64,000 nucleotides of DNA, taken from NCBI GenBank assembly GCA_013400115.1, contig VXBP01010414.1:146512-210511 (forward strand). Reading direction: 5' to 3'. The stretch's first letter is position 1. Each line of letters begins with the position of its first letter. A program made the translations under genes and the position numbers. Below the pieces are notes generated by a model that worked only from the letters and a program-made list of their open reading frames with translations, did not search any database and was not told where the DNA came from. The DNA is from Rhinopomastus cyanomelas (taxonomy: Eukaryota > Chordata > Aves > Bucerotiformes > Rhinopomastidae). Shown here in pieces: positions 34,695-46,650 of this stretch.

Positions 34695-37600
34695 TCCATT
34701 CTAATGTCATTTCATTTTTACACAGTAACAAAACAAAACACTGAGGAGAAGCAAAAGGAAGAGTTCCAAACATTTCCAGGAAGAAAAATAGATCTACTGA
34801 AAGATAAATCTCTCTGAAGCTGCATCTTATGTCCCTAACATATTTATCCTAAATTTAATTCAGAGGAGCTTTATCAGAGCTGAGCTTGTCACTTCTGAGG
34901 TCAGTCCTGACATACCACTGTAACTGTAAAGGTGGATCATTATCCACATATGATATCAGAAACAATAAGCCTTCCTTTGATTACAAGATGTAATTAAAGC
35001 TCACTTGTGCTCATTTTTCTCTATCTTCTTCCTTCCTTCCCACATCCTTGACCTTGAATGTAGGTCACACTGCTCAGCCCTGTCTTCATGTTCCAGATGT
35101 GTAGCAAAGCCTCTCTTCCTTGTCATTTGTCACACGTCGGAGCGGTCAGAAAGTAAACAACACAGAACACAGTTAAAGAAAAAGGAAAGATAGATAATTT
35201 ACTGATGCAGTTAGTTCCTTTTTATGCCCTTTCTGCACACTGTTATTGGTACAACACATATATAAGCAAGTGGCCATTGGCATTTCAGCTTCATATGCCT
35301 CTTACTCATCTCTTACCAAGTTTCTCCTAGTACAGTCAGTTGTTTACATTCTTCAGATATCTCTGACNCTACATCAGGGATTAGAAATTTGATGGATACT
35401 TCAAAGGGAATGGAGTTGGGAAAACAGGAATATGCTGTGGAGTGCAAAAAGGATTCATTATTGCCATTGAAAATCAATAGAAAAACAACAAATAGTATAC
35501 TGCTACCAAAAGTAAGATACATTTGATTGCTTCACTTCAGGATGTAAGGGCATGGCTGAGGCACTTTAATTGCCTACTATAGATAAAATCTTTGAGGTCA
35601 GTGCAAGCAGGGCACCAAAAGCGCAAACAGAAGCAAAAGATGTGAGTGACCTTACACAGAACAGATTGAAGACATCACTGCCAAGAAGAAAAGAACTTGA
35701 AAAATAAAAGGAACAGGAGATCCCCACACTGATCTACATTTGTAGATTGAATTATTACTTAGGGTCATTTTCTCCAGTTGATATTAATTTTTTTGAAAGG
35801 TAAGATTCTAAGCAGATAAGGTGGTATGCATACTCTGAGTAAATAAGGTAATATGTAATTAAACCACTATCTAACACTGTAGATAGAATCTTTTACCTTA
35901 TATAATACATTGGGAAGTGGGCAAGCCACCCAGTGGGAAAGTGGACATAGATTTCTGCCTGTTTAGTAGGCTTCCAGGGTGTGAAAAATGTATGCCATGC
36001 CAACAGGTATGTCATCCATCTGTAAGTCAAGCTCAAGGATTTCTGTGACCATGGGGACTCTGCCCTAGAAATGCTGTGCATATGAATGCTTCTAGAATAA
36101 TCCATAATAGTTTTAAATTATGTTAATGGTACTATGTGTACAGTGCCCAGCTAGAAAGACAACAGTGTAAGTTTAGCGTGCCACACATGTGTAATATCAG
36201 AATGCCAGTAGAGTAGTGGTAATACTCTGATACCTTGTTGAAGACATAGCAAAGAGAATCCATAAGCGATTATAAACAGAAAGCAACAAGAGTTGTCTGA
36301 ACAAGTGCAAGCTGCACAGGGTCATCTACTCAAGAACAAAACTCTCACATGTGGCAAGCGATGCAGCAGCTGATGAATGGCTTCCAGCAGTGGTATATCA
36401 CTGTATATAAATTACATGTACTTAATGCTGGAACTACTATCTGCACAACCACTAATTCAATGCATCACATATAGTATGTCCTCTTCTACACATCTCCCAT
36501 GTTACTGCAGCTTTGTCTGCTGGTTGCCATCGACTTCTGGACTGTTATTCTTAGTATTACATTCTGCCTTAATTCTCCTTATATCTGCTACAGTGTTAGT
36601 CATTGTATATTTACAGCTGTATTATTGTGTACTGGTAACAGCATAAAGACCCTACCTTACTTCCAAAGCAATCTAAGCCCTCTGAAACAGTCTGCAGAAG
36701 ACTGTAGAGTGGGAAGACTGCCTTGGATGACAAACCAGGTTGCAACCTCGTGTGCTCTGAGAACAGTGTCTGTGGTCAGTATCCGAAACAACAGTTTTTC
36801 CTTGTTGCTTTCCTGTATAATTATGAGTAACTACCTAGCAAAAAATTAACTGAGTACCATTTATCAGAGAGTCATTTTCTGCTGATTTCTAAAAGTTGAT
36901 TACATTTTTTCATGCCTACTAAAATGGATGGATGATTAAATGAAAATAATTGAATTATTTTAAAATAACTCTCATTTTCTGTATCCTTCAAGCAACTAAA
37001 ATCATGTCCTGTCTGTAACAAGCCAATTTCTGGATTACAGGGTCAGTGGGAGCCTTTTCTTATCCTCTTAATTATAAGTTAACACCTACTGGAAGATACA
37101 AAAGTGTTTATGCACGTGTACATCTGTGCAGTTCATGGAAACTCCTTTGAACTATTAATATATTTGATTAGCTCATATATATGGCTATCTTTATGGCTAA
37201 CTGGCCATGCAGGCCCAAAGAAATAAAACATTTGTTTGCTTACACCTTTTCCTTTTTCCTTTGTACTTCTTTCTTTGTATTGGTCTTTACTCTTCCTTCC
37301 CTAATTCTTGGTAGTTAATATAATTCTGGCAAACCTTCTTGTGATGTTCCTATAAGCCAGTCCTAGACTAATGAATTCAGGCCAAATGAAAAACAGACTT
37401 ATGGTTGTATCTTGCACTGTAGACATTAGTAGAACCTTAGTAGGTTCACATGAAGTTATACCAGCATTTCTGTCAAATATAAATGCAAAATTAACATTAC
37501 AATCTTAGATTTGTATTTAAAGTTGATTATTGAATCAATTTCAGAAGAAGAGCATTCAGAGATTAATCTTAGATAGCTTCAGATAACTGGTAGCAAACAC

Positions 37601-38400
37601 TTCAGCAAACCTTGATATTTCTCTAGAAAACAGGAAAATCATTCAACGATTCATATAAATAACTTCTGATTTCTTCCCAAGGATACCATGATGTAGCTAA
37701 ATTCTCACCTCTGTCAAAACACAAAATCCAGACCAAACTTATTTGCTTCATCAGCATAAAGAGACATCACAAGACTAACAGATAAAAATTCTTAGTAATA
37801 AGGATAATATTATTTCTACTTGGATGCAGATTTAAAATTATAGCTTCTGTCTTGTCATGCTTGGTAGGACAAACTATCCAAGGGTGAAATATAAAACACT
37901 AGGACATTAAATACTAAGATTAGAAATCACTTGAATAACAATATCTGCTTCATAGAAACTGAGTTTGTTAAATTAGCAATTTCCCTTAAATTCCTGAATA
38001 TATTTAGAAAAACTAAATGAAAAGATCAAAATATAATTTATAAATTCTCTTGTAATAAAGGACTATACCATACACAAAACAGATGTGCCTAGAAACATTG
38101 ATTTAAAATCCGTTGTTCGAAAACAAGTCTAAAGTCAAATTGAAACACTGACTTTAAACACTTGCTTGGGAATATGTGACAGTGGATTTTGATGATTGCT
38201 CAGGTATAGACAAGGAAATAATGAGTGCTTACATCAACTATTACAGTAAAGCCATAGTAACCTCTGCATATATTTACTTATTCACATATTAAGCCCTTTT
38301 GAGCTTTTATTATTGGGATATAAAATAAAACTGTTCCTTTTCTTTACCAATGGATGGAAAACTGAGAATTTGGTACACACCAGACCTGACAGTTACACAT
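34695..38400. other. AT-rich stretch; one weak LTR-like candidate, no gene
   Basis: Holds the possible LTR at 35,128-35,330 (listed separately) and a single N at 35,368. No coding sequence is recognisable; the 89-116 codon frames at 36,377-36,849 have no domain. Confidence 0.5.
35128..35330 (-). repeat. Possible short LTR, minus orientation
   Basis: The minus strand ends CCGACGTGTGACA, starts near TGTACTAGGAG and has a TATA-like GCATAAAAAGG (about 35,216-35,227). CpGs near the 3' tip are unusual for this AT-rich region. No polyadenylation signal or target duplication was found, so this is tentative. Confidence 0.3.
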
Positions 38401-38404
38401 AGGA

Positions 38405-39855
38405 AAGGTTTCTTTCAGAAGGGAAAAAGGGTGTAATTGGCTGGGCTCATTCAGAGAGATTTAAACTAGATTCAAAGGGGGATGGGATTGCTGGGTGGGC
38501 ACCAGTGCAGTGGTGCTCTCTCTAGTATTGATGAAGGCCAGGTGGCCTTCCACTGTCCTAAGGTGAAATCGGAGCCCTTGGCTTGCTCTCTAAAATGCCT
38601 GTACGCCAATGCATGCAGCATGGGGAATAAGCAGGAAGAGTTAGAAATCTGTGTTCAGTCAGGTGGTTATGATCTGGTGGCACTTACAGAGACATGGTAG
38701 GACAGCTTGCATAACTGTGATGTGATCATAGAATCATAGAATCATAGAATCATTACGGATAGGAAGGGACCTCGAAAGATCATCTAGTCCAATCCGCCTG
38801 CAACAGCAGGATCACCTCAACCAAGTCACACAGGAACCTGTCCAGTCGGGTCTTGAACATCTCCAGAGAAGGAGACTCCACAACCCCCCTGGGCAGCCTG
38901 TTCCAGTGCTCTGTCACTCTCACCGTGAAGAAGTTCCTTCTCAGGTTGATGTGGAACCTCCTATGTTCCAGCTTACAACCATTGCAGGTAAGCAAGGCAA
39001 GGTGGTAGAGTTGCTCTTTAAGTGAGTTCTGTCCTGGGGCAGCTGAACAGTGAGTTGAGAGATTGTGGGTGAGGATTAAGGGGCGGGCTGGCATGGGTGA
39101 CACTGTTGTGGTTGTCTATTACAAACCACCAGGTCAGAATGAGGAAATTGATGAGGTCTTCTACAGGAGGCTGACAGCAGCCTCACAGCTATAGACCCTA
39201 GTTTTCACGGGGGATATTAGCTACCCTGATATTTGCTGGAAGTTATACTCAGTCAGCCATCCACAGTCCAGGAGGCTCCTCCAGTGCATCAGTGACAAGT
39301 TCCTGATTCAAATGGTGGAGGAGCCCACTATGAGAGGAACACTGTTGGATCTTGTACTCACCAACAAGGAAGGTCTGGTTGAAGGAGTGAAGGTTGAGGG
39401 CAGCCTTGGTTGCAGTGACCATGAGATGGTGGAGTTTAGGGTCTCATTTGGCAGGAACAGATTACTGAGCAGAATCACAACCCAGAACTTCAGTAGGGCC
39501 AACTTTGTCCTTTTCAAGCAATTGCTAGGGGAAATGCCATAGGACAGGGTAGTACTGGCAGGTAAAAGGACCCAAGATAGTTGGTTAACAACCAAAGACC
39601 ACATCTTTGAAGTCCAAAATAAGAGCATCTCAACATGAAAGAAGTCAAGGAAGGGAGCCAGAAGACCTGTGTGGTTAAACAGGGAGCTGCTGGGCAAACT
39701 CAAGAGGAAGAAGAAAGTCTTCAGGTCATGGAAAGAAGGGATGGCCACTTGGGGTGATTATAAGGCTCTAGTCAGAGGATGTAGGGACACAACTAGGAAA
39801 GCCAAGAGCCCTCCTCAGAGTTAAACCTTGCAAGAGAGTCAAGGGCAACAGAAAG
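38405..39855 (+). mobile_element. CR1 endonuclease region, interrupted by a younger CR1 and cut by a provirus
   Basis: Plus strand: a short CR1 5' segment, then the AP-endonuclease start (LKCLYANACSMGNKQEELEI, about 38,595-38,655), YDLVALTETW (38,670-38,699), then after the inserted CR1 (38,728-38,985) the middle of the domain and LLDLVLTNKEG with GCSDHEMVEF (about 39,400-39,440), which carries the conserved SDH box. The linker follows to 39,855, where the provirus LTR begins. The matching remainder of the CR1 does not reappear after the provirus, so DNA on that side was lost. Stops and frameshifts make it inactive. Confidence 0.93.
38728..38985 (-). mobile_element. Young CR1 3' end inserted into another CR1
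   Basis: Three clean ATAGAATC octamers, then GGAAGGGACCTCGAAAG and the ORF2 C-terminal region (FHINLRRNFFTVRVTEHW on the minus strand). It is nearly identical to 48,466-48,744, so both come from the same recently active subfamily. The tail joins target DNA at GATC (38,724-38,727). About 30-40 bp of the host CR1 are missing at the insertion point. Confidence 0.95.
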
Positions 39856-40252
39856 TATTGCAGTGGGGTCTGAGGTGGGTTCAACTGGCAATGCTCAAAG
39901 ACCAGATGTCATTAAGCCAGAAGACATTTATTCTACAAAATGGCTGGTTTATATACCTTACAATATTCTTCACCAGATGTACTCTACCAATTGTCTTTTG
40001 TTTTACCACATTTGGAAGTTACTTGATTTGGTTAGTTCTAATTTTTTCTCTACAGGCAGTTAGTATAATAGCCTACAGAAATTCATACAATTGCTTCCTT
40101 CAGAACGTACCTACTTTGCTCACCTAGTTCTGTCCTTGTAGGCCAGATTCCATTCTGTTGCTCATGTTCCTGTTTCTAGTTGCCTTTCCCAAGGTCTAAG
40201 ATCTATGCCTTCCAAATCTAATAGTGCTATGTATTCACGTTGCAATCCTACA
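39856..40252 (-). repeat. 3' LTR of the provirus
   Basis: A 397-bp LTR that aligns along its whole length with the solo LTR at 16,371-16,779. On the minus strand it begins TGTAGGATTG directly after a purine-rich tract (AGAAGAGAAAGTGGCAGA, 40,253-40,270) and ends near CTGCAATA. It has a TATA box (TATATAAA, minus of 39,948-39,955) and AATAAA (minus of 39,927-39,932) only 15 nt apart, which implies a very short R region, as in alpharetroviruses. The last 29 env codons and the env stop lie inside it. Confidence 0.9.
39927..39955 (-). promoter_or_regulatory. LTR core promoter and polyadenylation signal
   Basis: TATATAAA (39,948-39,955, minus) followed 15 nt later by AATAAA (39,927-39,932, minus). 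In the solo LTR the same place reads TTATATAA and AATTAA, so the polyadenylation signal there is mutated. Confidence 0.75.
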
Positions 40253-41540
40253 TCTGCCACTTTCTCTTCTACAATTAATATTTTGTTCATTGACTGGGTT
40301 ATCAGTCTTTGAACACACTGCAAAACACATGGTGCAGCCAGCCTGTTCGGCCCCATGCTCTGAACGGATTGCTCAATCCAACTACTTGATCAACCTTTTG
40401 CAGTTTCTTAATACCACCCTTAAGGGTTTCTATGCTTAAATGAATAGACCAGGAATTATCAGTTAAAATCATGCAGCACATTTCTTTAAAATCTTCACAA
40501 CCATGGCCTTGAGCTAATAATAGCAGCTCAATTCTGCAATGTTGTATGGCACATACCGGCAACATCTGCTAACAAGACTGTTAGGGCAGTGCTAGTAGCA
40601 TATGTTTGGTTTGCAATCCAACAACCTAATCTGTTCGAAGTACCCACTGCCTTTTCAATTCCAATGGGTGCAATAAGAGAGGTTGTAATTCGTTCTGCCC
40701 TATTCCAAAAAGTTATTTGGTCATCACAGTTTGGGCCGAAATCACTCAAAACTCATTTTGCTCTTTTTACTTTTCCAAAGGCAGACATGTCCATCCGTCC
40801 AGGATTAAATAAATTTAACTTTCCACAGGTACAGGGACTTCCTTTTACTCTTGGGGGTATTCCTTTCCAGACTTGATTACCACAAAGTAAAAAGATACTG
40901 CCCAAGAGTCCCATAGCAGCTGTCCCTGTATCAAGGGCTAAAGGAGTTGTTTGATTGCACCAAGTAGACTCATTTGTGTAAATACCAGCACCCGATACAT
41001 CAACGCTTGTCTTGTTGACAACCTTCTCATCAGGAGAGGTCATGGGGATATAGGTCAAATAAAAACAAAAGAATGTGTGAATGGATCCCTTAATTTCCAA
41101 TCCTTGTGGTCTTTTAAGAGGAGGAATATTTCTCACCCTCTTTATTCGTAGATTCGAATTGTCCTTAACATCCCATCCAGCTGGTTGACTGTGCCAAAAT
41201 CACCAGGTGGCATCAAACCCCTGGCTTGGAGGTTCTATTTTGTCAGCACATTTCGTTCTCATAGTTTGATTGTAAAGAGTATCCCACTCATTTTTTCCAA
41301 AAGGCACTGCTACCAGACATGTTCGGAATGGGTTATAATAACGAATGTCATAGATATGCACAAAGCAGTTTCTTTTAAAACCTGTGCCAATGTAAGCCAT
41401 ATATTTCCTTGTGGAAAGGATATTGAAGCTACAGTTTTCCTTCCACACAAGCCTACTCCTAAAATAAAAATCAATTTAAAGAGATACATCTATGTAAAAT
41501 CTCAATGGTTACAAAACCAGTAACAAACAATACTATTATG
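40162..41540 (-). pseudogene. env: Envelope (env) pseudogene, SU and TM
   Basis: Would encode the surface and fusion subunits. The SU part (about 41,450-40,760) has several cysteines and N-glycosylation sites (NKTS, NESTW, NQTT) and a C-terminal block with GSIFLLCGNQVWKGIPPR, a layout typical of avian alpharetrovirus SU. An in-frame stop lies at 40,753-40,755, near the expected SU/TM junction. TM has a heptad-like stretch and a CX6CC disulphide motif (C-EDFKEM-CC, 40,473-40,499). Frameshifts occur at about 40,530-40,565 and 40,302-40,356. The C-terminal tail crosses the polypurine tract into U3 and ends at TGA 40,162-40,164. Not functional. Confidence 0.9.
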
Positions 41541-41564
41541 GTGAGTTCTTCTTCTTTGCTGCAG

Positions 41565-42449
41565 TTACACTTCTGTTGCATCTTCTACAGGCACCTCCTC
41601 TTCAGGTACCTCTTCTTTTCCCATGTTCAGTGTAATCACTTGTCTGTATGGTTTGACATTTTTCGCTGGGATGCACCTTGGTCCTTGGTCTGTGGAAATA
41701 CAGGAATAACCCCTCCCCCACATAATTAATGGAAATGGTCCTTGAATTTGCCCTCTTTCCAGGTTTTTGATTAACACTGGAGATTTCTCTTTTAGTTCCA
41801 TCTGTGTAGTTTGAGAAAAATGTCTATAAATAGGTGGATTTTTGTCAACAAATGAAGTCTTGAAAAAATTAAAAACATAGCCTTGTGTAATCTCTCTATT
41901 GGGCAATGTGTCTCTATTTCCCCTTTTTCTTGTTCCAAAATATGTTTCAAAGAGCCAAGCACTATTTCAATGAGATATTGTCCCTTGGGATAGTGGGGAA
42001 TGTCTGTGATATTTGTAATACCTCACATATGAAAAAAAAAAAAAAGCATGTCTGGAGACATATGCAGGTCAATTTCTGTTTGTTTTAGAACTCCAAGAAT
42101 GGTAAAAGTGGCAGAAAAATACTTCTTTAGCTGTTTCTCCCATATGGAGTGTAGCAGCAAGTGCTCTTGGAAAGGTATCAATAGAGGCATGAATATACTT
42201 TTGTCATCCAAAAAGGGTATAATGTGTAATGTCTGCCTGCCATAATTGCAAACTCCAGAGTCCTCTGGGGTTAACTCCTCCAGACACAGAGGGGAATGAA
42301 CATCTTTGACAGTCAGGACAGGTGGCTACAATGGTTCGTGTTTGCTCCTTATTTAATTGAAACATGCATACAAGCGCAGGAGTATTTTTATGAAAATGAC
42401 TATGTCTAGCTTGTTCAAAAATGTTTGGTAGAGTTGTCTGTAACGTCAT
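41565..42449 (-). pseudogene. pol: Integrase region of pol, pseudogene
   Basis: The N-terminal zinc domain is visible (HSHFH at about 42,390-42,404 and CPDC at about 42,309-42,320), then the start of the catalytic core with LWQADITH, which holds the first catalytic aspartate. The middle of the core (42,023-42,211) is in another frame and interrupted by an A-run (42,031-42,043). The C-terminal DNA-binding domain (41,565-41,780) reads GPFPLIMWGRGYSC and PAKNVKPY, a close fit to the alpharetrovirus type. At least two frameshifts separate these three parts. The enzyme would insert viral DNA; here it is broken. Confidence 0.9.
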
Positions 42450-42464
42450 AGTCAGGGCATCAGC

Positions 42465-44182
42465 TTATCTGTTACCTTTGGTTAGGTATCCTGGCAGGGT
42501 TGTATGTGACCTAATGTGCGTAGCAAAATAAGGTTGCAAATGATTAGTTAAACACATCCATAATGTTTTCAACAACTGATACAATTGAAAATTGTTAACC
42601 TCTTTCAAAAGTGCTCCTTCCATTTGTTCCACCAGTCCTGCCACATAACAAGAATATGTAACAGGATTAAGAGGATCACCAGATTTTTGAAATACTTGAA
42701 CCACAGCAGCAACTTCCACAATTTGGGATGAACCTTTCACAACCTGGATGTCTGATTTCAAGGTTAAGGGTTCCTGTTCTTGCCAAACAATAACATTTCT
42801 CTTTTTGACCTGATCCGTTTGTGCAAATTGTGAGTGCCTGTAGTGGACCAAGCTGTGAACAGGCTTCAGGTTAAGGGAAAGATCTGTCAAAAGTTTTTGT
42901 TTAGGGTAATGATTTAGACATTGGCCCAATGAAGAGCAATTTGCATAGGTTCATATTGTTGCAATAACCACTCCAAATTTTGCTTGGTAAAAGATAAAAA
43001 GATTGCTGCAATATCACTACCTGTCATAGAAAATATACAAGATCATGCGTGCATGATTAAGCGTGCAATCAATTCAGGCTTTGTGATCACAGTTTTGGCT
43101 GCACAATGTGGTAAAAAGACCAATTCTAAAATACACAAAGGATCCACATTTTGAGGGTCCCATTGAAAAATCAAGGCAAAGGGTTGAACGGCTTTCCTTA
43201 AATTTGCCAGAGACATAGAGAGATGTAACTGGACTCTATGAGCTTGGTGATGTTGCATTTATGTGGACACCTTTTGTAATGCTTCAAGCACTTTTTTTGT
43301 CTCGTTTTCTAGGAGAAGTAAGTTTGTAGTCCCCATTTAACACATCAAATAAAGGACCTAAGTCCTCGTTGGTAATTGCTAACAGAGTTTGAACCCAAAT
43401 AATGGCTCCTAACAGTTTCTGTATATCATGCAGTGTTTCAAGTCTTTCACGAATTTGCAGAGGTTGAGATGTTATAGATGAATGAATGATCTTCCATCTC
43501 AGGTATCTCCATGGTTCTGTTGTTTGTATTTTGTCTTTTGCAGTAGAAAGCCATGCCTTTATTATTGCGTGGATTGTACTTTCCAGTGCTGCTTGAAGAT
43601 CCACTGGTTCCACAGCTGCAAGCAGAAAGTCATCCATATAATGGTACATAAATAATTGTTGATGTTGCTCCCGAACCAGTGCTAATACTTTTGCCAGAAA
43701 CCATTGGCATATTGTGGGACTGTTTTTCATCCCCTGTGGGAGAACTGTCCAATGATATAGTTGCAGGGTAACCTGTCTGTATATGCTAGGGACTGAAAAG
43801 GCAAATTTAGGAGCATCTTCTGGATGTAGAGGTATGTGAAACAGTCTTTCAGATTGATCCCTGTTATCCACCAATCCCTGGGCAGCATTACAGGTGAAGG
43901 GAGTAGAGGCTGCAGGGCTCCCATGTCTTCCATTAATGCATTAAACCTACAAAGGTTGTGTAACAGTCTCCATTTGTCTTTTCCCGCTTTCTTTATCACA
44001 AATACGGGTGTATTCCAAGGGCTGGTTGTCGGCACAACATACCCTTTGCGGAGTTGTTCATTAACAAGGTCTTCAAAAGCGTGAAATTTTTCAAACAGGA
44101 GGGGCCATTGGTCTACCCACACAGGTTCTTGTGTTTTCCAGGTGATTTTTAGGGTGTTGCGCTCACCAGTGGCCCCTATCAA
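42465..44182 (-). pseudogene. pol: Reverse transcriptase and RNase H region of pol, pseudogene
   Basis: The RT fingers start near 44,150 (VDQWPLLFEKFHAFEDLVNE, then GYVVPTTSPWNTPVFVIKK). The palm holds LPQGMKNSPTICQWFL and the catalytic YMDD box at 43,629-43,640, which is intact. The thumb and connection (43,043-43,590) are frameshifted. RNase H (42,470-42,780) keeps VTYSCYVAGLVE (normally TDSAYVAGI, so the catalytic aspartate is altered) and HIRSHTTLPGYLTKGN. Four separate frames are used across the region, so no full enzyme can be made. Confidence 0.92.
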
Positions 44183-44711
44183 AAATCACTTTGTAGTCGG
44201 AGATCCCACTGAGACAACAAGTCTTGTCCCCACAATGTTATGGGTGCATTAACTATAAATGGTCTCACAGTTGCAATTCTTCCTTCTGGTTCACAGACTT
44301 GAATCAATTTTGTACTCTTTAAGCTTACACTATTCCCTCCAATTCTGACAAAGGAATGAGTCACAGGGGCTAAAGGCCAGTGAGACAGCCAAGAGGCTTG
44401 TGAAATTACCATCACATCTGCTCCAGTATCAATAAGTCCTGTCATTTTTATTCCTTCTTTCCCAATTGTAATACATAGATGTATCGTGATCGTTGTTGGC
44501 CAGTAGCTCCTACCCAATAGATCATGTTCTCAGAATCATTCTGATATCCCATATCAGGTAACATAATAGCATGTGCAATTACTAATCCTTTAAGAATGAA
44601 ACAGGGGGTGTCAGCTGCAACAGCTAAAACCATGATTTCTTGAGTGCCCGTAACCCTTAAAACTGTAGAGATCACAAAAAAGTCGCCTGTTCTCGATCTG
44701 CAATTTTCCAA
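44179..44711 (-). pseudogene. pro: Protease with upstream dUTPase-like piece, pseudogene
   Basis: The aspartic protease has LIDTGADVMVIS with the catalytic DTG at 44,422-44,430, followed by the flap and a region ending WGQDLLSQWDL, the usual end of betaretrovirus-type proteases. Upstream, in another frame (44,530-44,680), is a stretch with VLAVAADTPCFILKG then LVIAHAIMLPD, which resembles the last conserved motif of retroviral dUTPases (G-x-x-IAQ-x-ILLP). If right, the gene order is gag-dut-pro-pol, as in betaretroviruses and not classical alpharetroviruses. The protease call is firm; the dUTPase call is an inference from one motif. Confidence 0.82.
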
Positions 44712-44788
44712 AATAACTAAGTCTCAGGGGCATTGTTCTGGACCCAAACATCCCTTAGAAAGTGTATGTGGGGGGAAATCGGTAATCA

Positions 44789-46510
44789 TTACTGACTTGG
44801 CACTTGCCAGTTAGACTTGAGTGCCTGCAGACAAGATGGGGAGCAGGTTGTCAATGATGCATTGAAGCTCTGAACCTGATGGTCTGTAGACAGCTGGGGC
44901 ATTTGTGTCATAGCGTGTCGCCATTCTGCACTGCACCTCCAGTTTTCCAGAAGGTGTTTGCCATCAATATCATATTTAGATCTGCACCGATTCAAGAAAT
45001 GCCTCCTCTTTTCGCACCAGGGGCAAATGCCTGGTGGTTGCTGTTATGCCTCTTATATTAAACAATCACATTTAACATGACCTGGCTTCCCACACCCATA
45101 GCATGGTCCTGGCTCCTGCTTGGGTGCTTGATCTGTCAGCACTATTTTTATAACTATAAATGCTTGAGTGATCCCTCTCCCCATTGCCTCTGCTTGGGAT
45201 TCACTTTGATGTTGCTGAGAATGCAAGAGATTTCAAACCTTTATCATTTGCAACAAAGAGGGTTTGGGGTCAATAGGAAGAGTTTGCAATACTTGTTTAC
45301 AATCTGCATTAGAATTTTAAAAAACCATTTTCCGCAGTAGAACGTCACAAGCCCCTTCTTCAGTAACTTGTCTGTCAAATGCCTGTTTTAACCTATCAAT
45401 AAACAGCATATATGGCTCAGCTGGTTCTTGCTTAATGTTTATAAATTCTTGTTGAAGTGCAGCAGGATCATGAATTTGCAGTACTGCCTTTCTAGCTGCA
45501 TTAGTAACACCAGTAAGAACTTGTCATGGAATTTCCATTGTCTGGTCAGCAGGATTTGTCATTTGCCCCTCACCAGACAAAAGCTCCATTGTGAGTTGAG
45601 CAAAAGCCTGATTCCCAGGATAGTCATTCAATAATTGATTTAATGCTATTTTCCATCCTGCTTTCCATCCTGCTTCCCACAAAGTGTATTGTGTCAATGA
45701 GAGCAACACAGTTGAGAGATATTTGAGATCAAAGGGAGTCATAATACAGGCATCCAGGGTGGCCTTTAACAAGTAGTAAAAAACTGAGAGGCTCTACTGT
45801 ATTCCTGTGCTGCCTTTCTGAGTCCTTTAACTTCCTCATATACAAGCTGTTCATAGCAGGGCTGTATGTTATTTCTCCCGTACTGCACCAGTGCAACCAC
45901 AAATCTGCCAGCAACCTCTAAATCACCTTCCTTTAATGCCTTTCTGTGAATTGCATGCCAAGTGCCATGGGGATCAAAAAGGTCAGGACCAACAGGACCA
46001 GGATCAAAGAAGTCTAGTTCTTCATCACTGTCAAACGGCTCTTTTAAAGAGACATCTCTTCTGGCTGTTGGATGTTTATAGCGTGAGGGCTCAGACTGAG
46101 ATGGCAGAGCTGTGGGAAGGGGATGTTTCTTCTCTTCATCCGAGTCTAAGGAAAAGTTGTCCTCGACTGCACCATGACCTGCGCCAGAGACAGAGGCTTT
46201 GTTCCCCAGCGGGGGCACTGCCCTTGGTCTTTCCTTGTGCCAGCAGCATTTCCATGACAGTATGAAAAGCCAGAATCAAGCGAGGTGCCTCAATATCACA
46301 CTTAGTAGCAAAGTCATACAGCTTAACACCAACCATGTGCCAAACCGAAACCGAGAAGTTAGTAAATGACATTACATCAGGAAACTTATCTGAGACCCAC
46401 TTCAAAACCATCTAAAGTTCATGTTTCGGGACTGAACATGTGTGTCCTTCTAAAATGGCCAACACACGTTGATACACGCCTCACTGCTCACTGGACATTT
46501 CCTGTCCCAT
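44789..46510 (-). pseudogene. gag: Gag polyprotein pseudogene (matrix, capsid, nucleocapsid)
   Basis: The probable start is ATG at 46,508-46,510, giving MGQEMSSEQ, a myristoylation-type N-terminus, but a TGA follows after nine codons and a TAG just before 46,411. Matrix spans about 46,411-46,200. An acidic linker follows (DSDEELDFFD). Capsid covers about 45,914-45,300 and includes the major homology region (IKQEPAEPYMLFIDRL, about 45,388-45,436). Nucleocapsid has two CX2CX4HX4C zinc knuckles at 45,062-45,103 (CYGCGKPGHVKCDC) and 44,984-45,025 (CPWCEKRRHFLNRC). Four or more frames are used, so the gene is dead. Confidence 0.9.
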
Positions 46511-46650
46511 GTTCCCCCAGAACTCACTTGTGTGTCTCGCCTCCATAGGGATGAGTCAGGCATCTGTTCTGGCTTCTTTCAGCAGCATTTACTGCCTCTT
46601 GGGAGCTTTGTGACTGGAGAGCTTATAGCCACCTGTTTTCCTCACACAGA

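Noticed and set aside
39308..39748. A 146-codon minus-strand open frame
   Set aside because: It is antisense to a well-recognised CR1 endonuclease and linker region on the plus strand; hydrophobic composition comes from the complementary codons.
45891..46265. A 124-codon plus-strand frame
   Set aside because: It is the complement of gag coding sequence of the minus-strand provirus.
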